Shown one piece after another: positions 35,234-46,970 of a DNA stretch of 64,000 nucleotides. This stretch comes from Hirudinaria manillensis. Its lineage: Eukaryota; Annelida; Clitellata; Hirudinida; Hirudinidae. Positions within the stretch are counted from its first letter, which is position 1, and the number at the start of each line of letters is the position of its first letter. The stretch lies in the NCBI GenBank assembly GCA_034509925.1, contig CM067535.1, positions 8,484,701 through 8,548,700 on the forward strand. Direction: 5' to 3'. Below the pieces are notes generated by a model. That model was not told the origin of the DNA, did no database searches, and saw only the letters and a program-made list of their open reading frames with translations. The position numbers and the translations under genes are program-made.

Positions 35234-38200
35234 TCAGACCACATTCCTGAAATATTTCTGATACAGGATGGAATGTTGCTTGGCAAAGTGCTTGAGCCTC
35301 GACCTTTTTTCCTTGAGGGGGAGGTCGGTGCTGTCGATGATGTGGTTCATCAACCGAACGAGGCTTTCTTCGGTGTACTTGGTTTTCTGCTCCTCGTATT
35401 CGGACAGGCTCAACCGGCGGCAGTAGGCGGCTTGAAAAATTAGACGAATGGTGGAAACGAGTCAGAGACGACGTTTATCGGTTGAGTTGCTCACCAATTT
35501 CGGGAAGGAATTCCACGTCGGTGGACCTTTGCGAAGCCAAGGCACCGTTGACCAGGTTTGTCACCTCGAAAGGAAGAGAACACAGCTCTTCCAGGTTGTC
35601 AATCATGAAGCTCAGAATGAGAGACGATCGGTGGATCGAAAGGGATCCTCCCCTAAAAATGCAACCCTCGAAGCAGTCGACCAATGAGATTTGATCACAA
35701 CCCTACAACATGTTTTCAATTATGACCAACAAAGGCAATTCACATCAACTTGTGTCAAATGCCAACCTGTCTGTTTACAGTCGTAGAGATGAATTTATTT
35801 TCCAACATCTTCTTGCAGTCAAATGAGGCATCCATCTGGCAGAGCCTCATGAACATCAGCAGATAAATGATGTGATCCATCTGTCTCCATGGCAACAGAT
35901 GGAGGGATAGTTGCAGAGCCAGCTTTGCCTCTCGGTATTTTCCGGAATCCATCAGGTTCAGTATTTGCACTTGTAGATCGTCGGCCCCGACAGACCACAG
36001 CGGTTCCGGCAAAGCCCTGTGCTCGCCCACGATGGTGGAGAAAACCCTGGACTTTATGTCTTCATCTCCTCCCAGCGAGACTTCAGATTTCCTTTCTTCG
36101 AGGCAGTGGAATCCGGAAAGCCAATCTCTCCTCTTCTTGCGACAGTTTGGACGTGGGGAGAAACACTTTGCCTCAGAGACTATGTTGAGCAATTTGATGG
36201 ATACCGTCCACCAAACTTCTTCAATGCTTGCATGAGAAACAAAACATTTATTATATCCTTGCCTCTGAAAGGCATTAAAACTTTGTTATAGCAAGTGTCA
36301 TGTGACATCTGCATTAATGTTATGTTATAAATGAGAATACATAAACATTAAAACATCAATTATCAGCATTAGAAACAAAAATATTCTTCAATACATCTCA
36401 AATTACCTGGACTCGGAACTGATGACTTTCTTCAGCAACAGGCAGCAGTAATCTCCCGATATACTCTTGGGGGAAAGGAGTTCCACGTGACCTTTGGGAG
36501 GGGAGGTCATCAACCCAGCCTTGTCATTGGAGATGGGATGCACCAAAGATTCAAGAAATGACAGGTCAACAGTTTTTAGGAGATGACTCAGGATTGTCTG
36601 CCTGACGATGTCATTGATTGTGGCATCGAGAGCCACGTCATGACGACGAGTGGTGGACGACGAAGTCTGGGAGTCTTTGAATAAATTAATAAACAAATCG
36701 ATCAAAATTGCCATTGTTTATCAATCTTTTATAATATATATTTTAAATTAAATTTATTATATCAGTAAAGATTCAAAAATAAAAATTATAAAAGCACCAA
36801 ACTTAAACTGGATATGAAGAAGTTGTCTGAGTACCAATATTTAAATATTATTTAATATTAACTCAGGAATCATGAATATTAACATTCAACCTGTTAAACT
36901 CTTGCTTGTCGTTCCTTCGACGTGAACGTCATCCAAAGAGTCAGAATTCAGAGTCGACGAAGGGGGCGCCGGCAGAGGCGAGGACGACGATGACGAGGAA
37001 GGGTCACTCCGTGGCGAGGTCGAGGTGGCAGAAGTTGATGAACTGGGGAGTGACGAGAGGGAGGACATGTAATCAGATGACGAATTTGTTTGATCACCAG
37101 GAGGTACTGAAAAGCAAACAATTGACAGTGCTTGTTCAGAAAAATTACACAATCATTAACTTAGCATATTGTTAACAGCTATCAACATACCAAAAATAAT
37201 GTCATCATCATCAACAAGAGAATTAATGCAGTACATCAATTAACAAGTTTTACCCACCACAGGCAACAACATGATTCCTAGTGACAATGTTCTTCTCAAA
37301 TTCTATGCCCGTCATTCTGGACAATGAATTAAATTCACATAACAAATAAAGGTAGCCTCTTAATCAAATGCAATCATTTGTAAAAATGTTAGCAATTTTA
37401 GGCCATTTTAAGCATACTTTATGTTAAAAGAACATTAAATATAAATATGAATATCAAATTGATAATATTAATAATAACAATTAAAACTTAATCAATAAAA
37501 TAATTCAAACACTGGTGACCCAAACCACGAATATGTTTGTAATTCATTACCTGCTTTCCATTCCACTGTTAAGTCTGTCACCTTCCTCATCAGATGAAGA
37601 AGAAAAATTGTCTTCAGTCAAGTCTTTGCTTGGCCTGTGGAAGAAGTTGAATCTAGAAGGCAGAAATGGCTTCTTCAAGACTTTCTGACAACTTGGCATC
37701 TTTCCAGGGAAAAATCTGTTCCTTTCTGAAAAAGCTGTAGACTTCATAGAGCTTTCCCTCAATTTTAGGTTACATTTAGTCTTATTTAGCTCATTTTTGG
37801 GCCTCAATATTTCAGTCTGAGGCTTGTTAGATGTAATCTGGCATTGGAATCCATCCAACCAGGGCACATCGTTTCTATTGGCTGAGATTCGATAAAGTTT
37901 CGACGAACTGTCTTCAAAATCCTGCTTCAAAATGTTGACTGCTTCGATCACCTGGGTTTTGAGAAGCAGCTTGCAGACCTATTTTTATTTAAAAGATTAT
38001 ACTAACTGAAGTGCAATGAAGAGATATCTCATCTGTAAGATAATATGTCTCACAGCAGCAGAATTAAAGTAAAATTGATTAGAATTATGCTTATATTTTC
38101 ATGTCAGTTTTTTCCACAAATTTGAACTTATCCATAATAAGGAATCCATACCAATATTTGATGCAAAAGGAAAAATCAAATTAACTTAAGCAAGTTTCCA

Positions 38201-38662
38201 TCTTATAAAAGTTACGAAAGGTGACTGCATTCCAAATAAATTATAAACGGATGCTTGCTTTGACTGCATTTTCTCTCAAGATTGGCTTGTTATTTGTCTG
38301 GTGGTGAGGCTGACGCAGGTAAATGTAAACGAGGGTTACTGCTTCGCTGCCGCTAAAACAAGAATCGTAACATTTGAACCGTATCCGCTTCTGTTTTATC
38401 TCAATGTGAGTCCGAAAATAATCAACCAAATTGTTCCAGAAGAGGGTCGCTCGGAAAGGCGTGCCTACAAATTAAACCCCAACTATCAGCTTATAACGAT
38501 GCATTGCAAAGCCAGTTAACCCCTACTTGTAAAATTGGGATCTAAAGCATTGAAACCAACTGTATTTTGTCCGCTATAAATATGGAGATCCTTCTCTCTA
38601 GTTCGATCCAAACTCTTGGTCTCGTACGACGGGCCAGCATTAATGGCGCTTGCGGACTGCAT
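35234..38662 (-). CDS. DEPDC7: DEP domain-containing protein 7 homologue
   Basis: Nine exons in transcript order: 38557-38662, 38265-38464, 37551-37978, 37258-37316, 36900-37106, 36407-36674, 35767-36226, 35495-35702, 35234-35430. They total 2133 bases, or 710 residues; human DEPDC7 is about 511. After a 36-residue N-terminus, TPFRATLFWNNLVDYFRTHIE, KRIRFKCYDSCFSGSEAV and VCKLLLKTQVIEAVNIL form a DEP domain that tracks human DEPDC7 closely. Later segments IEEVWWTVSIKLL, LNLMDSGKYREAKLALQLSL, EYEEQKTKYTEESLVRLMNHI and LHPE-like helical ends match its C-terminal half. The extra length comes mainly from a phosphorylatable, serine-rich linker (residues about 200-330). DEPDC7 has been linked to CARMA-dependent NF-kB signalling in vertebrates; the role here is not known. 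Confidence 0.92.
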
Positions 38663-38861
38663 ATTTTTTTAGGCGATCAAAAATTTATCGACAGGAAACT
38701 TCTAAAAATGTCGTCGGCAACCTTTTTGACGTCTGCCGCCGAACCGCGTTTAAAACTCGTCGAGAAAACAACAAACAGGTTCACATTCAGATCAGATTTT
38801 TCTTTAAAAAAAAAGTAGAATAAAATCAGAATAAACTTGAAGTCGAAAGTTAAAAGAAAAA

Positions 38862-41610
38862 CTATTTTATTTTATCGAAATAAAATACAAAGCACAACAT
38901 CCAGACGAGAATGGTCCCATAATAATGTGATCCGAAATACGCCAGAGAAGCTTCTGAAACACCTAGAATTGAAAGGACATTTTAAGTAAATTAATAACGA
39001 GTCACATTTTGCATGTTTAGAGGAAACGAATAATTTTACCGAGTCTGTTCTTCAATTCATCACTGAGCACCTGGCGGAAGTTGATTGCTTCTGTTCTGTA
39101 CGCAGGAAGCGTGCCATTTTGTTTTGCCTGCTTTGCTTTCGCTCTCTTTCCGTCTTCGAGAATGCTTTCAGCCGATGACTGGTTCACCTTTCTACGGGCT
39201 TCTTTTATCTCTGGTTGAGATATGGAAATATTCAAGACATAAATCAGGAATTAATCAAATGAAAATAAAAATGAAAATTTTTTTTTTATATTGACCTTTA
39301 AATTGCGAGAGCCTCACATTAATGATTTTCATAGCTCAAAATTCATCTGCGTTTTAATGAATTTAGCCGACACGGTCAAAGACAGTAAATGCAAAATAAA
39401 ACACCGAGACGCACCGTGAAGAATAGTTTCGTCCGAATTGTTGCCGAGCGAATTCTCGGCTATGCACCTATAGGTTCCATAGTCGTCATCTTTCGTTATG
39501 AAGATCCTCAGACTGATGGTAATGTGGCGCCTATGGCTCCTAGGAGCGTCATCCCTTCCGACGAAGTGCTCGAAGACTTCCGTCCTCCGGTCTATCCTTC
39601 CCTCGACCCTCTCCCCGTCCTTCTGCCAGAAGGTCAGGCCCAGTGGGTGAGCGAATATCTGACATTCTAGAATTGTCTCCTTGTTCCTATATTGACCTAT
39701 TCTCTTGTTCGTCACCAATACTTCTGGAGCAACTGAATAATTTTGCATTTTTAGACGATTAAGAATTATTATTATTAGATTAGAAATTCCACTTTTTTTT
39801 TTTTATAAAAAATTACTTCAAAATCGAATTCAAACGTAACTCTTTGCAAAAGAGGCATAAGATAATATCGCCACTGGCATTCACTCACATTCGACATTCA
39901 CCGGTACAAACTTTCTACCGACCGGACCGACTTGATTGTCGGCCGTGCAGATGAAATAGCCGGTGCAGTGCCTGGATATGTTGCGTATTTCTAGCACCTT
40001 GGCTGCTGGAAAGTAAGCAATAGAAAGTAATCCATGAAAATTACATCATTCAGAAATATCACTTCACCTTTTTCAAGGGTCAAACCCTCAAGTAACATTA
40101 TGATCCGATGCCCCTTGATTTACCTTTTCATCAGGGGCCATCGGTCACCATGGGGGTTTGGCCCACCCCCTCTATAATACATCTCTGAACCCGTGAAAAA
40201 CAAACCAGTCTTTGATGAAAATGGACATTCCTGCTCCTGGAAATCTGGCGGAACTTTCCAGACATCTCTGATGACAAAGGACTCGTCCAAGAGGGATCTC
40301 CAGCTCCATCTGACGACGGGTCTAGGAATTCCTGTGAAGTTGCAGAAGAGGAGAACGTTGCTTCCCTCGGACACCGTTTGGCCTTTGCTGGAGTCGATTA
40401 ATCGAGGGGGTTCTGGAAAGAAGGAAACCATCATCGTCGTCGTCATGGCAAGAGGTTAAACACAAGAGGTTAGAGGTCAGAGCAAAAGGTTAAAGCGCGT
40501 TGAAATTGGATAAAGACGAGGTAACAACAAATGATTCATCTCTCTCCTCCCTCCTCATTTTTCGCACCTGTCCCCATTATTTAACTCCGCTTCTGTCCTT
40601 CATCTATTCGTTGACTTCTTCAAGATGGCCGGAAAAGGTCGCCACTAGGCGGAAGGGCGGCAATCCTCCGTGAATATCTAATTCCGTGCCTATTTTGCAA
40701 TCGAATTTTCATTAATAATTGAATGAGGTTTTTTTTCACTTTTTGCCGAGAAATCGAATAAAAAAAAGAAAGTATTTAATAAAAGAGAGAGAGAGAGAGA
40801 GAGAAAGAGGAATGGAATCATTGAAATAAAAATGCAAGAAAATCATTGGCGAGGTTCCATTACTTCCTCTTCAATTCGTTCAGTCCATTCGAGCGTGTAA
40901 ATTCAAAATGGAGAAATTAATTGCAATTTCACTCTTTCAATGCTTCGGTCACTTGTAGTATCATGGTGGACACCATAGGGGTTTGGTGGGAGATGATGGC
41001 GGTGGTGAAGACGACGACGTTGGCGAAGACGTATCACAAACACAAGTACAGCAAGTATTATAGACAGATAGCGATATTATTATATAACCAAACAAACTAG
41101 CCGTCTCAAGAGAACGTGAATGGTTCTAGAAAATGCAGGAGTTAAATGATCATCATCATAATCATCATCATAATCATCGTCACAATCATTACCATAATCG
41201 TCATCACCATCATCATCATCATCATCGTCACAATCATTACCATAATAGTCATCACCATCATCATCATCATTACCATAATCGTCATCACCATCATCATCAT
41301 CACCATCACCATCACCACCACCATCATCATCATCATCATCATAATCATCATCATAATCATCGTCACAATCATTACCATAATCGTCATCACCATCATCATC
41401 ATCATCGTCACAATCATTACCATAATAGTCATCACCATCATCATCATCATTACCATAATCGTCATCACCATCATCATCATCACCATCATCATCATCACCA
41501 TCACCATCACCACCACCATCATCATCATCATCATCATCATCATCTCCATCATCGATGCAGTAAACTCCAGCGATAACGCAAATGAGTTTTAAATGTCCTT
41601 CCAAAAAAGG

Positions 41611-41644
<34 letters not shown>

Positions 41645-43675
41645 AAGTTTGCCACTCAACAACAACTTACGTCTTTTAAGAATGAGTTCATATATTAATT
41701 CACATAAATTATATGACTACATAATATAATTAATCATATATAACTGTTATTTTGTGAATATAATTTTATTAATTAAACAAATAACTTAAAATCGATTTCA
41801 AATTTTTAAAAAAATTCGAGTTGAAGTTTCGGAGGATAACAATCTGAATTTAACGTCATCGGGTCATTGATTCATTTCGTTTGCTTCTTACTATAACTTC
41901 TACTTTTGAATGAAAGTTTATACCACATAAGGTCACAATGAAAGACGCTACGAGGGATTATTTTAAAGATGCTGTTACACAAAGATTTCTTAAGAAGGAT
42001 CGAAATATTATAATATAAAAAAAGAAACATTGTTTTTTAGGTCGGGTAAAATTCACAACAGCAATTTGGACGTTGTTTGAGATTAAAAATTTACTTTTTT
42101 TTTTTAATTCATTTAAACTTCTATTTCGTTGAAAAGTGGAAAGTAATGTCCACGTTTTTGAACAAAACTGAGGACGAGTTTAGAGATTCACCACGCGATT
42201 CCTAGTTTAGAAACTCTTTTGAGAACTTAAGTTTGGCGGGCCACGTCACGTGTTGACTAGCAGTGATGGCAAAGTCACTCAAGAAAAAAAAATAACTATT
42301 TAAAATTATATTTAGAGATACAATGAAGCATTCTGAGAGTAACTGAGTTACAGTTACATTTACCCCCCAAAAAATAAAGTGTCTCATATTACTGAAACGG
42401 TAACGAAGTTAGTAACTTTCTTTACAAGTAACCAGTTACCGTCCATAAGAACCAACTAGCTGTATGTTTGTCTTTTACTTATTGTGATTGTAGAATTTTC
42501 AAGAAAAAATCAAGAACAGCATTTACAACAAGAAATTATGATAATAAATTATAAATAACAAATCATAAATTCATTGAATGACCTTTGACGAAGAGATTGA
42601 TTGTCTTGGACTTGACTTCATGAGTGTTGACAGTGCACCTATATGACCCCGTGTCTTCGATGCGGGTCTCTCGCACCTGGAGATGCCAATCCTGGATGTA
42701 AGGCCTGACCACGATGAATCTCGTGTCGTCCACTATGCGTCTGTCCTCGTAGGTCAAGGCCATGGAGCTTGGGTCCAGCCATGCTACCTGCAAGATAAGA
42801 GATAGATTTTGATATACAAAGATTATCAATACTGCTCTCTGTGTTTATGTGCGTGCTAGTCAAGACTTTTGTCACAATCTACTAAATTATTTTTTTTAAT
42901 AAGCAAAAACAACATTTTTACAAGAATGCGTCGAGCAACGCGATTGGACCAAGCCGATTGGACTGACCTTGAACTTTCCCAAATTTTCAATGGAACATGG
43001 AAGGACGGCAGTCTGACCTGAGACGACGCTGATGTTGCTCAGGACGCTGTCGAATTGCGGCTGTAAGCCGAGAGCTAGCAAGCGAATCGAGCAAAAAGGG
43101 GCGATAGTTAGAACATGGCTAACTTTTGGCTAACTAAGACCAGATCGGAGCTTATAACTTATTTCTCACTTTAAAAAGAAGCTTATTATCATTACTGTCG
43201 TTGTTCTTGTATTACATAATTACTATTATTATATTATTATCATCATATAAAATATAATTAACCTAAAGATCAAATATAATTTAAAAGCTCGCAATCAATT
43301 TATTAAGTGAACAATATAGAAAAGGCTTGAATATTAATTGTTCAATCAATTACATTCATTTCCTTGCAATCATTATCAGTACCGACGGTCAGTCGGCACT
43401 TAACTCGAGAGGAAATTTTGTTCAGCGGATTTTGTTTTGTTATGTTTTTTTTTGTCGTTCGTCCGTGCACATCACAAGACACCTGTATGAGTCCTCATCG
43501 TGTAAAAGATGGACATCTCCAGCATTCCTTTATCGTCACCATCATCATAAGCGTCGTCGTCGTCGTCGTCATTAGCACTATCATCATCGTCATAAACAGT
43601 ATCGTCGTGAAGTAATTAACATTAAACACTTACTTTTGTCGATATGATCATCAAGCATGTCTTTCCCTGCGACAA
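38862..43675 (-). CDS. three-Ig-domain adhesion protein, lachesin/IgLON-like, 5' end missing
   Basis: Exons in transcript order: 43634-43675, 42968-43074, 42583-42787, 40206-40412, 39889-40005, 39415-39732, 39040-39210, 38862-38962; all phases agree. Ig1 has VLPCSIENLGKFKVAWL and ETRIEDTGSYRCTVNT. Ig2 has PPRLIDSS, SNVLLFCNF and GYFICTADNQVG. Ig3 has APEVLVTNKRIGQY, TILECQIFAHPLGLTFW and DDYGTYRCIAENSLG. A charged linker (EIKEARRKV) and a final hydrophobic segment (YYGTILVWMLCFVFYF) suggest a GPI-anchor signal. Order and motifs match lachesin and vertebrate IgLONs, which mediate homophilic adhesion on neurons. The 42-base exon at 43634 is certain by its perfect donor. The signal-peptide exon was not found and must lie further right. 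The Ig2 second exon has two in-phase acceptors, 40005 and 40002. Confidence 0.88.
40783..40809. repeat. (AG)n microsatellite in Ig-gene intron
   Basis: A short run of AG dinucleotides in the long intron between Ig1 and Ig2 exons. Confidence 0.8.
41149..41543. repeat. ATC/ACC/GTC array with a 183-base higher-order duplication
   Basis: About 395 bases of ATC-type trinucleotides in the intron between the Ig1 and Ig2 exons of the adhesion gene. The landmark CGTCACAATCATTACCATAA first occurs at 41178 and again at 41361. The intervening pattern of variant triplets repeats almost exactly, so a 183-base block has been duplicated. Long open frames of Asp, Met, His or Ile on both strands come from the array and are not genes. 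Confidence 0.94.
41612..41642. repeat. (GTT)n microsatellite
   Basis: Ten copies of GTT in the same Ig-gene intron; the minus-strand reading is CAA. Confidence 0.93.
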
Positions 43676-46600
43676 CTGGAAAGATGAGGAAAAAATATTG
43701 CTTTGACATTCACATAAGTGCCCGATGCTAAAGTCATTCAATGAAAGGGGACCAAATAAGGACGCTTTACATACTTTTCTTATTAACCCGTATAAATTGA
43801 AGTGCTTCCGATACTACGAAGGCGGCGCTATATAAATGTATATGCGATAAATACTAGGTCCAAATATAATGATATTCCGATACGCATTAGGCCGTATTCT
43901 CAGAGTTTTATGTCAACATGCTGAGGAAATGAGGTCGTCTAAAATGGTCTGCTCCTAAGTGAATAGTTCTTTCAGGAGTGGCCATTGACCAAAAGAGCGA
44001 CGCACTCGTAGCATCCTTTGCAAGTTCAAGTGCCGTCCCCACTTTGTAAAGGTTTGCTTTGGCCTCGAACGTTGACAGATATTTCTCCAGAATTATCATG
44101 GAATTTTTCTTCTAAATTCTGTCTTTAAATTTTAATCCCGAATTTTTTTTTTCAGATAATAAATTTCGATATTAAGAAGAAATGGTGTGAAAACACCAGA
44201 ACATTCCATGAATTTGAAGGTAACCCTTAGAAAATTAACTTGACCGAAAGTTTGTTTGGAAATGCTTGTCCAACAGTTTTCATTAGATTGGGGACTGCTA
44301 CAAATAAATAGCCTAATAACCATGAGACGCAAACAAGTCCTCTCTTCAATTCTTACTCATTCTTTAATCACAACGATAACAAGAACAAAAAACGATGGCA
44401 ATAATAATAATAATTACAACAATAATCACATCTATCAACAGCCTAGGCCCTAGTAGGATCAGACAGATCCAAAACATCGGAGGGTGAAATTCACCCGCCG
44501 CTTGGGGAAATAAATTGATCAGAGTAAAAGCAGGGGTCGGAGAATTCTTCAAGAGCTACAGAAAGCGAATAAATAAACCAGAAGAAATGGAGGTGAATTA
44601 TTAAGTAGTGCTAAGATGCCGTCACTGTTTGACGTCCGATGTTAAGCGGCAGGGATCTTGCCGAGTGTCACCATTAAGACAACTCTTAAGAGCTGACAGA
44701 CATGACCGAAGTTGCCCTATGTCTTGTTGAATGTCTGTGCTTCTGTTATATTCCTTTTCATTACTAATAGCCATTTTTAGATTCATGATGCATATCTCGC
44801 CTTGCAAAAAGATAAAGCAAAGCATCACAGTCATTCACAATTTACTGGAAAACAATTATTAGCATTAAACATGGTTTGATTAGACTTTCTCCAAAGCGGT
44901 GAATTCGTGAAACCAAAATTGATTTGACTAAAACAACAATAGTATTTTTTGAATCCGCACGTCGAGATAGAAAATTCGTCGCAGGAATGCTTTCCCAGAA
45001 CGGAAATCGAACTTCGAAATGTGACGTACTTTTTAATAAAGTCCCATTTCTACAAATTTAAAGCAAAATAAGATTTGATACGACTGCGTCTACAGCAGAC
45101 GAGAAACACAATACGTAAAAGCAGACGACAATGGTGCGCCTAACAAACTAACAGCTCTTAAACGATAGAATAAAATCATATCCGTTCAAAAACATTATTT
45201 TTAAATTAAAAACATTTTCATTACAATGTTAATTTAATATTTTAAACTATCGGAAATTTAAAAAAAATATATATATAAACTAACTTGAGCTTTGCTTCGT
45301 TGGCGAGAGAAAAACAGTCCATATTAAAGCGGTAATGACCGAAGGTCTCAGCGGTGACAAGTTATTTTTCATTCTCGCAACAATGCTTTGTTGGAATAGA
45401 TTTTAAAGACTTTTTTGGACTTTAACGAAGAGTCCTGGTTTTTATTGGCGAGCTTTCATATTCGCAAGCGTACGTGTGGAAAGAGCGCGCGATTCGCGGC
45501 CGACTCCGATCCTTTCTTCGGTGAATACCTCATTCGAGGTCGCTCCTAAGACATTATAAACCGATTTATATTATTTATTTTTAAAATTTGTTTATCAAAA
45601 AATGTTAACGCCTGTCACTCCAGATAAACAAATTTCCGTCGAAATTGAGACGAAATCGTAATGAGACTTTCGGCTCCGAAAAAAGAATTACGATTCATCG
45701 CGAGCTCTGAAAACACACCAACCGCCACTTCAACCGGTGACCTTTGTTGACCGCCTTGCCACGAGGAGTACCCCTGATTTATGACGTCTTGGAGGAAAGA
45801 GAGAGATTGCCTGAACCGGTGAGGGGAGGTGCAAAGGGTGGCAGGTCGAGGCGACGGAAGTGGCCCGAGCGAATGAGCCCGTAGATTTGTTCCAAGTCTC
45901 CGTGAACGATTGTCACAGTCAATAAGTGGGACCAATGAGCACCGGAGCCAATTTCCAGCAATTTCGAGACAGGCAAATTTCATTAGGAGCTCATCTAATA
46001 ATTCGTCATTTGCTCGCCGCAAAAATTCTGGCGGCAATAGAAGGAAAAAGGCGGTGAGAGAACAAGTAAGATGGCGTGCGTTGCCTACCACCAACGGGCT
46101 AGCGTTACCTTTGCGGCGTCAAAATGCGATAGAAGTGCGCAAGTCGATTGTGCTTCTAGAAAAGGTAGCTCGTCTAAACAATGTCACCATAAGCCGAATA
46201 GAGGGGTATAACGTTAAGCATTCATCGGGGCAACATAAACTATTACAACCTTTGCTAGCAACACAAATCCCGAACCGGCACCAAACGCAAACAGAGCCCT
46301 GAGTCGTCACAACCTCACTCGAGAAGCGGCTGCAGTCGCTCCGACGGCCGAACAGTTACGAGCGATACACCTGTCCTATGGAAGCGCGCAATTTGCCCGC
46401 CTTAATTACAAACCGTGAACTCAATCTAGGCGAACACGACATATCACCTGGCAGAGATTTCAATCAAAAACTGGAATTAGCGTCTGGAAATAGAAATGTG
46501 CAGAGACGAGCGCCAAAGAAAAAAAAGCGCCCACCAGGCGTCAATCAAAACGCAAAAACTACGACGGCCACCGTCCTCTTGCTTTCACCGAGATGCGAGC

Positions 46601-46970
46601 GACGGACCGGCAGGAGAACGAGCGTCGCTTTATCTGGTCGCAACTTCATTTTTGCAAACAAAAATGGATAAATAAAAATAACGCAATGAAAATCATTTGA
46701 AATTGAACAATGGACAAAAAAGCTCGAAGAAAATGTGGGAGTAAATGAACAGTCAGTAGGGGGGGGGGGGGAGTAGGTTCATCAAGGGGCTTTTAGGACC
46801 CTCAAGTAAAATCCTTGGATTTAAAAATCAAAAACAATTGTAACTGTTTCCTTGTGGTCTCAGCACATCGAGATTTGGTCGTTTCAGCCGGTGTTTTGAA
46901 ACAAACGTCTCTCAAAACTCGGTCGCCAAAGGTGTCATCGTCATCATCGTCATCATCACCATCAAAGCTA
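43676..46970. other. intergenic or 5' region with no assigned gene
   Basis: About 3.3 kb between the first recognised exon of the adhesion gene and the last HCF exon. It should contain the adhesion gene's signal-peptide exon, 5' UTR and promoter, and the HCF 3' UTR. The part from about 45400 to 46650 is visibly GC-richer, with overlapping open frames of 130 to 160 codons on both strands that resemble no family I know. A minus-strand open stretch at 44622-44816 follows a plausible acceptor but is also unrecognised. A run of 12 G lies at about 46759. Confidence 0.5.

Noticed and set aside
35889-36235. Plus-strand ORFs of 67 to 99 codons
   Set aside because: They are antisense shadows of the DEPDC7 exon 35767-36226.
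41080-41655. Poly-Asp, poly-His, poly-Met and poly-Ile ORFs on both strands
   Set aside because: They come from the ATC-type array and lie between two exons of the adhesion gene.
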